Source of the DNA: Macrothele yani
Taxonomy: Eukaryota > Arthropoda > Arachnida > Araneae > Macrothelidae
NCBI GenBank assembly: GCA_039090855.1
Contig: CM077001.1
Span: 119,910,922-119,974,921, forward strand
DNA length: 64,000 bases
Reading direction: 5' to 3'
This document shows, one piece after another, positions 41,761 to 52,200 of the stretch. Under the pieces are notes generated by a model. It was not told where the DNA came from. It made no database searches and was given only the letters and a program-made list of their open reading frames with translations. Every line of letters begins with the position of its first letter. Positions within the stretch are counted from its first letter, which is position 1. A program made the position numbers and the translations under genes.

Positions 41761-42250
41761 CAGGGGCGCCGACTGTGTGGGTGCTCCGGGGCCTGCGCAC
41801 CCATTGAAAGGTTTGCTCATTGAAAAGTTTTGCGTCTTTTACAAGAATTTTTTATTCACATTATTTTTACAAATTTGACCTGCCCTGGGATTGGAAAACG
41901 CAAATAATTCAGAAAGAAAATATTTGATCTTTATGTTCAGGTAGGTATTTTGAAAAACCCTGGTTTTCCAAAATTCAGGGGGAAAAAAAAAAAAAAAGAA
42001 AAAAAGAACTGCCGGAAATGTTATGGCCATTTGGTCTTCGACAGCAGGTTGACGCATTTTGGACGCATATCTATCTAACAGCCTCAAAATCTAGGTAAAA
42101 ATCAAAACTTTTTGAAAAAAATTAGTTTGCATTGTATTTCCATACCTTAACACCTAACCCCCGCCCACTGACGTCTTTTCTCTGCTCATACTCCATGTCA
42201 TTGCTATGGGCTTGAGCACCCATTGGATTTCTGGAAAGTTGGCGCCTATG
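41761..42250. mobile_element. hAT-type MITE
   Basis: Flanked by an exact 8-bp duplication AATCCAGA (41753-41760 and 42251-42258). The termini are inverted: CAGGGGCGCCGACT on the left and CATAGGCGCCAACT read inward from the right, with 'gggtgctc' shared subterminally. At 490 bp with no transposase it is non-autonomous. It split the right arm of the palindrome. Confidence 0.88.
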
Positions 42251-42499
42251 AATCCAGAAGTTTCACCTACCGATGGAGTTATAGTTGGAAGAATCGCGAC
42301 ATGCTTGGGATTCATCAGTATGTCCACAAAAAAAAAAAAAATTATTACACCAAAAATGTGCTTCATATCAACTATGGATTATAAGGTACGTAAAGGTATT
42401 AGGTCCATCAGTGAAGATATTTATTTTTAACTATAGAACTTTCGTCGTGAATAATCACCATATGACCCGGAAACACAAATTTTGGGTTCATATAAGATA

Positions 42500-43000
42500 T
42501 TTACTCTGATATTACAGCAAAAAGCAACATGTCTTTGAAAAAAGATATTTACAAAACAGATATTTACAGGTGATACAGCTATTGCAGTAACACCTGCAGG
42601 CCATTAAACTACATCGTTTTCTTTCTCCCAAATTCTGATACTACAGCAAAAAGCAGGGGTGTATTTAGAGGGGGACTTTCCCCTCCCACGAAAGTGTTTC
42701 ATTTTCTAAAGTGTTTGGTAAATGTGCGACTTGTATCAACTACTTACATTAGAAAAAAGGTTTTAATGTTGTTGTTTTTTTTGTTTTTTTTATTAACTGT
42801 AATTTTGTTCTGGTGGATTTCAAAAACTTCCATTTTTCGTAGCCTAGCCCCCTCCCCCTCCCCCGAAAAAAAATTCTACATACGCCCCTGGCAAAAAGTA
42901 ATATTTCTGTGAAAAAAGATACTTACGGGTGATGCAACTATTAAAAAAACACTTGCAGGTAATTAAAATTCATCAGTTTTCGCTCTCAGAAATTCTGCAT
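42500..43000. repeat. Two ~113-bp tandem units (third copy at ~39785-39860)
   Basis: 'ggtgatacagctattgcagt…ctgcaggccattaaac' at 42569 and 'gggtgatgcaactattaaaa…ttgcaggtaattaaa' at about 42927 become 113 bp apart once the MITE at 42654-42890 and its duplication are discounted. A third copy, in the same orientation, lies at about 39785-39860, bordering the palindrome's left arm. Confidence 0.75.
42654..42890. mobile_element. Short hAT-type MITE
   Basis: Flanked by exact 8-bp duplications GCAAAAAG (42646-42653 and 42891-42898). The ends are CAGGGGTGTATTTAGAGGG and, inverted, CAGGGGCGTATGTAGAA. It is 237 bp long with a T-rich centre and no coding sequence. Confidence 0.9.
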
Positions 43001-43009
43001 CAAACAGAA

Positions 43010-43140
43010 GTCATAGCTCGTTCCACGTTTATAAGTGAGTCACGGAAAAATTCTCATCGGCCGCCACCGAGAATCGAACTCATTGTCTTCCAGTTACGTG
43101 CCGAACATGCTACCACTGCAGCACAGCGGCCTGGAATTCT
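43010..43140 (-). mobile_element. SINE-5 copy, minus orientation
   Basis: 'ataagtgagtcacggaaaaattctcatcgg' is the reverse of the SINE-5 body, followed by a tRNA-like head with 'gagaatcgaactc' (B-box-like) and 'gccgctgtgctgcagtgg' (A-box-like) on the minus strand. It meets the next copy head-to-head at about 43140. Confidence 0.75.
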
Positions 43141-43258
43141 CCAGACTCACCGGCGCGTAACTGGAAGACCCTGGGTTCGATTCCCGGTGGCGGCCGATGA
43201 GAATTTTTCCTTGACTCACTTATAATAGTGGAATGAGCGATGACTTCTGTTTGATGTT
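43141..43258 (+). mobile_element. SINE-5 copy, plus orientation, head-to-head with the previous copy
   Basis: 'ggcgcgtaactggaagaccc' then a B-box-like 'tgggttcgattcccggtgg', followed by the body 'gatgagaatttttccttgac'. It ends with 'gatgacttctgtttgatgttcc', the 3' end seen in the 57.5-57.9 kb copies. With 43010-43140 it forms an inverted pair. Confidence 0.75.
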
Positions 43259-43456
43259 CCCAATCTTCGTCAATTGTGTGTATTCAAAAATTCTGCTTCC
43301 TGTATTTGATTAAATGTCGTTGGGTTTCCATGGTGAAATATTGTCCCGACACATGAATTTAATACGCAGTTCCGACAGTACAATAAGGAGGTTTGTCTAC
43401 ACACCTACGAATGATTTCTAACACGTGCTGCCATCTAGTGGTTGAGTTATGAACTA

Positions 43457-44849
43457 CACTGCTGGCCACCCAAACTGCAACACCAAGAAGGAAGCATCCG
43501 ATTGGCCTGAAATTCGCAGCATGCGTCGCCCGCGAGAGGACATGTAAACGATTAGCATTGTAGGGCATATGAAAATCATGGGCGCCCGGCACGCCTCCGA
43601 GAAGCACTATAAGAAGGGTGCACAGAAGGCGGGGTGTAAGTAGAGGAAGTGTGTTGTGCTGCCGGACCTGTGCGTGGGGACCTTCCTGATGCCTCGTCGC
43701 AGAATACGGCAGTCATTCGAGCACGTTTCGGAGTTCGACAAAACAGGAATAGTGGCTTATCGCGACAGCGGTTTATCGTACTGAGAAATCGGCGCCCGTG
43801 TGGGACGACATCCAGCCACAGTGAGGCGAGTATGGATTCGGTGGGTGCAGGAGGGACGGACGGACCGACGTTAGCGATCGCCATCGCAGCCGCGGCACAC
43901 CACCCAACGATAGGACCGGCATGTTGTGCGGCGGGTATTGACGACTCGCACCGCCACATCACGAACGTTAGCGCAGGAATTAAGGTGTGTTGCGCAACAA
44001 CCTGTGTCAGCACGTACCGTTCGACGTCGTCTGCAGGAGCGGGGACTTGTCGCACGGCGCCGAATGCTCCGATTACCATTGAGATTACACCACCGGCGAG
44101 TGCCCGCTGCACCTGGACTACGGAATGAAACGACATTGTCTTCTCCGACGAATCTCGCTTCTGCCTGCAACACCACGATGGTCGGATCCGCGTGGGATGG
44201 CACCGCGGCGAGAGACTGTATGACGCCTGAATTATGCATCGCCATACCAGTCCGTCGCCCGGCGTTATGGTTTAGGCGCAATTGGATATGACACCCGCAC
44301 CACTCTGGTACGCATCGCTGGTACACTCAACGGCCAACGCTACATCTCCGACGTTTTGAAGCCTGTAGTCCTTCCTTACGTGCTGGACCTGCCAGCGGCC
44401 ACGTTTCAACAGGACAATGCGCGCCCGCACGTGACACGCATCTTGAAATAATTCTTCACGGCCCACCAGGTGTCACTGCTGCCGCGGCCCGCCTGTTCTC
44501 CCGAAATGTCGCCCATCGAACACATCTGGTCGCTGATCGGCAACCGAGTGGCCCGGCAAGCACCACCTGCCGCTACGCCTGATGAACTGTTGCAACGTGT
44601 GGAAGCAGCGTGGAGCGACATACCCCAAGCTCACATCCAAAGCCTCTTTCGTTCGATGCCGCGGCGTGTAGCGGCCGTTATTTCCAGCCATGGGAGGCCA
44701 CACTAACTATTGATGTCTGCGTGTTCCGCAAGTCGCACGGACATGTAAGCTCAGTCGTTTCATCTTTTCATCTGTTGTTATGTGTCCAGTAAATCTGGCT
44801 TTGCTATCTCGTGTCCTTCTTGGTGTTGCATTTTGGGTTGCCAGCTGTG
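43457..44849 (+). mobile_element. Tc1-F, Tc1-like transposon
   Basis: The left end cactgctggccacccaaact and the right end read inward cacagctggcaacccaaaat are inverted repeats continuing into 'gcaacaccaagaaggaa', flanked by TA (43455-43456, 44850-44851). It is the same family as Tc1-E (59006-60415), sharing long stretches such as 'attggcctgaaattcgcagc'. Confidence 0.92.
43691..44705 (+). pseudogene. Tc1-F transposase (multiple breaks)
   Basis: Starts MPRRRIRQSFEHVSEFDKTG at 43691. TGA at 43792-43794 replaces an Arg codon retained in Tc1-E. Further frameshifts occur near 43870, 44100 and 44270. Recognisable pieces are ARTVRRRLQERGLVA (second helix-turn-helix), DIVFSDESRFCLQHHDGR (first Asp), FQQDNARPHVTR (second Asp, intact here though lost in Tc1-E) and SPEMSPIEHIWSLIGNRVA (Glu). 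The frame 44470-44706 carries the C-terminus to SSHGRPH. Confidence 0.87.
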
Positions 44850-44851
44850 TA

Positions 44852-46195
44852 TTTTCTATAGCAGAATCTTTTCGGAAGACTCAGCTGTGAAGCGTTTTAC
44901 GAGGTAGTGTCCTAGCGCCGTAGCTAGTGGTAAACTCTAGGAAGGCTACTAGTAACGTTGAGGGGTGGCTAATTTTTTTTTATATATATACAGTTTATAT
45001 AGGAGCAAATAATTTAATCTCGGGATCATCTCCCCGAGATTAAATTATTTGCGTGTCATTAAGGTACCAAACAAAGGAGGCACCCTCGGGATGCGTTTTT
45101 GTTAAGGATGAAAAGATTTTAAAACTATTTAATCGATCAGGACGAAATTTGATATTTTCAAGTTTTGTTTGAAACATTTTTTACAGTCGAATTCATTGAA
45201 ACTGGACAAAAGTATCTTTAATGTAATGCCATACCGTTGTTACCTTCCTTCAGGCTAGGCGGTTTAAAATTCGGACGAAATGCTTTTGAGAATTTTAAAG
45301 GAAAATCATTCAAGAAAGACCGAAGAAAAACAAACTGATTAACTTTCATACGATGAATAGATAATCAACTATTAATTCAAAAGTGTATAATTGAGAAACT
45401 CTACGGAATTTTAATTACGAGTATTCTACGGAGAAACATGTTTATTGAATTGATACAAGTGTCTGCGAATATCATACATTGCTAATAATGGTATATTTTG
45501 CATTACGTTATTGTTGTGTGTCTAAACTTTTGAGACTTGTAGATTCTCCTGCCACAACTATGTATGATCATATCCATTGCATGTATGTGCTTCCCATTGC
45601 TTAGTGTGATACAGTGTTTTGCTTGCTCTTCAATGTTTGTGTTCCTTTGCTTCGTACTTTTATGTCTTAGCGTCGATATTTTTTTCTGCCTAAACTTTTC
45701 CGACAGACCTCACTGAATACAAAGCATTTTAAAAATGAGTGATCGTAATAAGTACGGGGAAATGGACTTGCATACGGTGTCCGATTACAACAGTTTATCA
45801 CGGAGGTTAGAGCTGCAAATTGATCTGCAAACTCTGTTGCTGTGTATTGAAAAACTTTCTGTAAAACCATTTCAGCGTTTCAGAACTTTCAATTTCCATG
45901 TTGACGGCTGGTGGAACATGATCTTGAATCAACTGATTTACGCGCTTTTTCTCTTAGTCAGATCGATATATATAGCGCTTTAAGTTGTTTCGTTATTTTT
46001 TTTTCAACTATAGAATGTGTTAATTATTGCGCTCGTTGAGTCTTTCGAGAGGAGGCTCAAAACTTTTCAGGGGTGGCTGAACCTCCCCTTACGGCCCTCA
46101 GGCTACGGTTCTGTATATAGTGTCCCTGTCATTCGTCACGAAAGTGAATGACAAGTATTTTGAACAAACAATTTAGGTGAAATTTGGGTAAAACT
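44852..46195. other. Unrecognised sequence, possibly bounded by degenerate hAT-like ends
   Basis: 'gcgccgtagctag' near 44917 and 'ctcaggctacggttctg' near 46096 look like an inverted pair, and both sides have 'aggggtggct' (44959 and 46070). No target duplication was found, so this boundary is tentative. A hairpin at 45005-45052 and unremarkable frames such as 45735-45983 lie inside. Confidence 0.3.
45005..45052. repeat. Perfect 20-bp inverted repeat (hairpin)
   Basis: GCAAATAATTTAATCTCGGG and its exact reverse complement are separated by 8 nt. It is not followed by a T run or by any gene, so I do not call a terminator; it may be a remnant of element ends joined together. Confidence 0.9.
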
Positions 46196-46199
46196 TAAA

Positions 46200-47225
46200 A
46201 AAGACAGCATCGGAAGTGTTCGAACTTTAGAATGAGTTTATGGCGCTGAAGACATATCAAGGGAATACGTGTTTGAATTATGTGAACAGTTTTCAGAAGG
46301 AAGATTGCAGTTTTGCAGCCTTCCTGGAAGCCCAACGACATCGAAGACATGCGGGGAAAATAGTAAAGGTTAGAACCTTGATAAAGAAAGATCATCGTCT
46401 TACTGATGGAATGATAGCGGAAAAATTAAACATCAAGAGCGAAACAGACTAATCGATTGTGACGCAAAACTTGGGAATGAGAAATGTGTGCGCGAAGATT
46501 ATTTCCAAGAACCTCACCGATTAACAGATGCAAAGATGAAAGGTTTGCGTCGATCTCTTGCAGCAAACAAATGAGAATGAAGAGTAGTTGAAGCGAATCA
46601 TCACTGGGTGGAGATGAACAATGGTTTTACCAATATGATCCTGAGACTAAAGGAGAGAATATGCAATGGAAATCTCCAAATTACAGCGTCCGAAGAAGTA
46701 ACGCTTATCAAAATCAAAGGTAAAGATCATATTTTTATTTTATTTTTTTACTGAGAAGTGATAGTGCACCGACAGTTTGTTCCACCAGGGCAGATTCTAA
46801 ATCAGATCATTTATCTGCAAGTTTTGGAACACTTAAGACAAAGAATTCCTCGAATGAGACCTAATTCGTTTCCCAACAAGTGGATTCTTCATCACGTCAA
46901 TGTACCTTCACATACAGCGCTTTCCGTAAGGAATTTTTGTCAAAAAAAAAAAAAAAAAAAAACTTTTCAGAATCCTTTTTTGTCCAATTCTCGTTTCATG
47001 TGATTTTTATTTCTTTTCCCAAGGCTGAAGAAAGTCCTCAAAGGTTTACATTATAATACGGTAAAGAAGGTTCAGAAGCACGCGACGGTGTTTCTACACA
47101 GCTTATAAAACAATTACTTCAAGATCAGTTTCAATAGCTGGAGACAACACTGGAATTCGTGTGTGCATTTCTGCCCAAGGGAATTATTTCGAACGTGATC
47201 TTAACTCAGTTCCTAATACAATTTC
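46200..47225 (+). pseudogene. mariner (Mos1/HsMar-type) transposase, degenerate
   Basis: A second, unrelated mariner. CLNYVNSFQKEDCS-like and HAGKIVKVRTLIKKDHRLTD then MIAEKLNIK are the N-terminal helix-turn-helix region (46260-46440), with NLGMRNVCAKIISKNLT following. The first Asp motif near 46595 (…ITG-DE-QWFYQYDPETK) is broken. FVPPGQILNQIIYLQVLEHL (46775-46830) leads to WILHHVNVPSHTALSVRNF, where the usual HHDNA Asp is Val. A poly(A) run at 46942-46960 breaks the next segment, and LKKVLKGLHY near 47030 marks the C-terminal part. TIRs were not located. Confidence 0.82.
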
Positions 47226-47565
47226 ACACAGAGAAAGTAATAATTGTTTGTCTCCTTATGCCCGGGAAAGAACTCCTCTTAGTTTGTTTGTTTTTTATCC
47301 AGAACATTAATCACACCCTGGCTTTTTTATTCTAAATCCAGAAATGCGAGAACGCTGTCCTAGAGTAGCTCCTCTCAAAAGTTGTTTTCTCCTTTTTAGC
47401 ACGTCTTTTGCAAAAAAAAGATCGTGCTTCTGTTATCGGTTTGTCCGTCCGTCCGTCCGCCTGTGCCCACGATATCTCAGCAACTATTAGTCCGATTTGA
47501 AAAATTATTTTTGCATTGGGAAGCTTGAGATATGATGATCCTTTATTTCGTTTTTTTTTACGATG
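47226..47565. other. Unrecognised linker with (GTCC)n-like run
   Basis: 'gtccgtccgtccgcctg' near 47443 and 'cgatatctcagcaactattagtccg' near 47471 precede the array; the latter word resembles sequence inside its units, so the array may begin near 47470. Confidence 0.5.
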
Positions 47566-47569
47566 CACA

Positions 47570-48975
47570 ATTTCGCCGGTAGAGGGCGTAAATGCAGATG
47601 ATGTCGAATTCAAAAATACGTTTTATTCCACACATTTGCTTCTAAACATCCGTTTGAAAAAAATGTATATCTTTCGATTCCATTTATGTCGAAGAGTATT
47701 TTAGATATAGTTACTTTTTCAAATTACGCATAGATTTTCCGCTAGGGGGCGCAAAAGTAAATTACCTATTTCCCGATAACTCTTCTTCTAAAAATCCGAT
47801 TTGAAAACTTTTTCCTTCAGCGGATACATCTTCTGATGGAAAATCTTTTGCATATAATTTCAAATTTTTGGTAAGGAATACTTTGGCCACCAGGGGCGTA
47901 AGTGTTAATTTTTGCTTCTGATGTATTTGCCATAAAATCGTAGCTTCTAAAATATCGATTAAAAAATTATTTCGTGGACTGATGCCACTCACACCGATAA
48001 ACCTTTTCGGAATATTTTCTTCTTAAAATATTCCACAGTTTCTCCGCCAGGGTGCGTAGACGTACATCTTATTTTTGTCAATATCTCTACTTCTAGTAGT
48101 CCGATTTGAAAAATTCCGTCTTTGTTGGATAGTGTTTTCCGTGTGACATGTTTTCATTATAATTTCAAAATTTTCAAGTAATTCATAGACTTTACGCTAG
48201 GGAGCGTAGTGGTAAATTGCGTTTCCCCCTATATCTCTGCTTCTAAATCTCCGATTTGAAAACTTCTTTCTGCACCGGATACAGCTCTTGATGGGAAATC
48301 GTTTGCACATAATTTCTAATTTTTGTAAAAAAATACTTTGGCCACCAGGGGGCGTAAATCTTAATTTCCGCTTCTGTTGTATTTGCAGCAAAATATGAGT
48401 TTCTAAATTCCCGAAAGAAAAAAACGTCGTTTGTTGACCGATACTACTCATGTCGACAAACTTTTTGGAAAAATTTTCTTCTTGAAAAAATGTATGGTTT
48501 CTACGCCAGGGGGCGTAGATGTATATCTTATTTTTGTCAATATCTCTACTTCTAAGAGTACGATTTGAAAAATCCCTTCTTTGTTGGATAGTGTTTCCGA
48601 TGCGAAATGTGTTCCCTATAAATTCAAAATTTCCAAGTAAGTCCTACACTTTCCGCTAGGGGGCACAAAGGTAAATTGCGTTTTCTGCGTTATTTCTGCT
48701 CCTAAAGCTCTGATTTGAAAAATTCTTCCTGTATCGCATACAAGACCTGGTGGAAAATATTTTTCACATAATTTCTAATGTTTGGTAAAGAATGGTTTTG
48801 CCACCAGGGGTCATATGTGTTAATTTCTGCTTCTGAAGTATTTGTTGCAAATTCTGGGCTCCTGAAAACTCGACTAATTTTTTTTTCTTCGACCGATACC
48901 GCTTATACGGATAAACCTTTTGAGAATACTTTAATCCTAAAATAATGCATGGTTTTCCCACCACGGGACGTAAAG
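47570..48975. repeat. ~150-bp tandem array in ~455-bp triplets, one CTCF-core-like motif per subunit
   Basis: G/C-rich words of the form CC(G/A)C(C/T)AGGGGGCG recur at 47575, 47739, 47887, 48045, 48194, 48342, 48503, 48653, 48801 and 48957, spacings 148-164 bp. Three subunit types alternate (CCGCTAGG…, CCACCAGG…, CGCCAGG…), giving a ~455 bp period. The intervening sequence repeats 'tatctctacttctaa' and 'tccgatttgaaaa'. No coding frame persists across units. Confidence 0.88.
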
Positions 48976-49252
48976 TCACATCTTATTTTTGTCGATATCT
49001 CTGTTTCTAAGAGTTCGTAAGCTCACGATTCCGTTTACAGCAATATCTGAGGGATTAAAAACCCGAATGGAAATCTTCTTTCTTTGGTCAAATCTATTGT
49101 TTTCCATACCGGTTCCTTTGACTTTGAATAGCTTTGATAAATTTAATTTGCGTCAGAACGGATTCAAAAGACGTGCTTATTACACCCGAAAATTCGGTGT
49201 CAACTTTCTTGTTTTATTCTTTTTTCTGTTCGATGTCTAAGGACCTACGTGA

Positions 49253-52200
49253 GCAGTAGTGATGGGCCATTTGTGAACGATTCGTTCACAACGAATGACT
49301 CTTTACCGTGTGAATCGTGAATATTTCACTCTCGTCGCTGTGAATGATCATTCAGTCGGCCATTACTGCGACACATACTATTGCTCTATAGTCATAAACC
49401 ATTCGTGAATGATTCGTTTACAACGAATGGATCTTCACAGTGAATGGTGAATATTTTACCCTCGCCGCTGTGAATGATCATTCAATCAGCCATTACTGCG
49501 ACACACACTATTGCCTTATAGTGATGGACCATTCGTGAAAGATTAGTTCACAACAAATGACCCTTCATCGTGAATTGTGAATGGTTCGCTCTCACCGCTG
49601 TGAATGATCATTCAATCAGCCATTACTGCGACACACACTATTACCCTATAGTGATGGACCATTCGTGAAATATTCTTTCACAACGAATGACTCTTCATCG
49701 TGAATGGTTCACTCTCACCGCTGTGAATGATCATTCAATCAGCCATTACTGCGACACACATTATTCCCCTATAGTGATGGACCATTCGAAAAAGATTAGT
49801 TCACAACGAATGACCATTTATCGTGAATGGTGAATGGTTCGCTCTCACCACTGTGAATGATCATTCAATCAGCCATTACTGCGACACACATTATTCCCCT
49901 ATAGTGATGGACCATTCGTGAAAGATTAGTTCACAACGAATGACCCTTTATCGTGAATGGTGAATGGTTCGCTCTCACAGCTGTGAATGATCATTTAATC
50001 AGCCATTACTGCGACACACATTATTCCCCTATAGTGATGGACCATTCGTGAAAGATTAGTTCACAACGAATGACCATTTATCGTGAATGGTGAATGGTTC
50101 GCTCTCACCGCTATGAATGATCATTCAATCAGCCATTACTGCGACACACATTATTCCCCTATAGTGATGGACCATTCGTGAAAGATTAGTTCACAACGAA
50201 TGACCCTTTATCGTGAATGGTGAATGGTTCGCTCTCACAGCTGTGAATGATCATTTAACCAGCCATTACTGCGACACACATTATTCCCCTATAGTGATGG
50301 ACCATTCGTGAAAGATTAGTTCACAACGAATGACTCTTTATCGTGAATGGTGAATGGTTCGCTCTCACCTCTGTGAATGATCATTCAATCAGCCATTACT
50401 GCGACACACATTATTCCCCTATAGTGATGGACCATTCGTGAAAGATTAGTTCACAACGAATGACCCTTTATCGTGAATGGTGAATGGTTCGCTCTCACAG
50501 CTGTGAATGATCATTTAACCAGCCATTACTGCGACACACATTATTCCCCTATAGTGATGGACCATTCGTGAAAGATTAGTTCACAACGAATGACTCTTTA
50601 TCGTGAATGGTGAATGGTTCGCTCTCACCGCTGTGAATGATCATTCAATCAGCCATTACTGCGACACACATTATTGCCCTATAGTGATGGACCATTCGTG
50701 AACGAATCGTTCTCAACGAATGACCCTTCATCGTGAATGGTGAATGGTCCGCTCTCACCGCTGTGAATGATCATTCAATCAGCCATTACTGCGACACACA
50801 TTATTCCCCTATAGAGATGGACCATTCGTGAAAGATTAGTTCACAACGAATGACCCTTTATCGTGAATGGTGAATGGTTCGCTCTCACCGCTGTGAATGA
50901 TCATTCAATCAGCCATTACTGCGACACACATTATTCCCCTATAGTGATGGACCATTCGTGAAAGATTAGTTCACAACGAATGACTCTTTATCGTGAATGG
51001 TGAATGGTTCGCTCTCACCGCTGTGAATGATCATTCAATCAGCCATTACTGCGACACACATTATTCCCCTATAGTGATGGACCATTCGTGAAAGATTAGT
51101 TCACAACGAATGACCCTTTATCGTGAATGGTGAATGGTTCACTCTCACCGCTGTGAATGATCATTCAATCAGCCATTACTGCGACATACATTATTCCCCT
51201 ATAGTGATGGACCATTCGTGAAAGATTAGTTCACAACGAATGACTCTTTATCGTGAATGGTGAATGGTTCACTCTCACCGCTGTGAATGATCATTCAATC
51301 AGCCATTACTGCGACACACATTATTCCCCTATAGTGATGGACCATTCGTGAAAGATTAGTTCACAACGAATGACTCTTTATCGTGAATGGTGAATGGTTC
51401 GCTCTCACCGCTGTGAATGATCATTCAATCAGCCATTACTGCGACACACATTATTCCCCTATAGTGATGGACCATTCGTGAAAGATTAGTTCACAACGAA
51501 TGACCCTTTATCGTGAATGGTGAATGGTTCACTCTCACCGCTGTGAATGATAATTCAATCAGCCATTACTGCGGCACACATTATTCCCCTATAGTGTTGG
51601 ACCATTCGTGAAAGATTAGTTCACAACGAATGACCCTTTATCGTGAATGGTGAATGGTTCACTCTCACCGCTGTGAATGATCATTCAATCAGCCATTACT
51701 GCGACACACACACTATTGCCCTATAATGATTGACCATTCGTGAACGATTCTTTCACAACGAATGACTCTTCATCGTGAATGGTTCACTCTCACCGCTGTG
51801 AATGATCATTCAATCAGCCATTACTGCGACACACATTATTCCCCTATAGTGATGGACCATTCGTGAAAGATTAGTTCACAACGAATGACTCTTTATCGTG
51901 AATGGTGAATGGTTCGCTCTCACCGCTGTGAATGATCATTCAATCAGCCATTACTGCGACACACATTATTCCCCTATAGTGATGGACCATTCGTGAACGA
52001 ATCGTTCTCAACGAATGACCCTTCATCGTGAATGGTGAATGGTTCGCTCTCACCGCTGTGAATGATCATTCAATCAGCCATTACTGCGACACACATTATT
52101 CCCCTATAGTGATGGACCATTCGTGAAAGATTAGTTCACAACGAATGACCCTTTATCGTGAATGGTGAATGGTTCGCTCTCACCGCTATGAATGATCATT

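Larger units (their letters stand above)
39864..42438. mobile_element. Long palindrome (foldback-like), split by Tc1-H and a hAT MITE
   Basis: The left arm is 39864-40017 plus 41489-41623; the right arm is 41651-41760 plus 42251-42438. Examples of mirrored words: 'cttcactgatggacctaa' (39893) with 'ttaggtccatcagtgaag' (42398), 'aactccatcggtaggtgaaa' (41491) with its inverse (42255), and 'ttaccggcatgtacataat' (41674) with its inverse (41584). The loop is about 27 bp. Removing Tc1-H (TA target) and the MITE (8-bp duplication) restores a ~600 bp near-perfect palindrome. No target duplication for the palindrome itself was identified. Confidence 0.82.
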
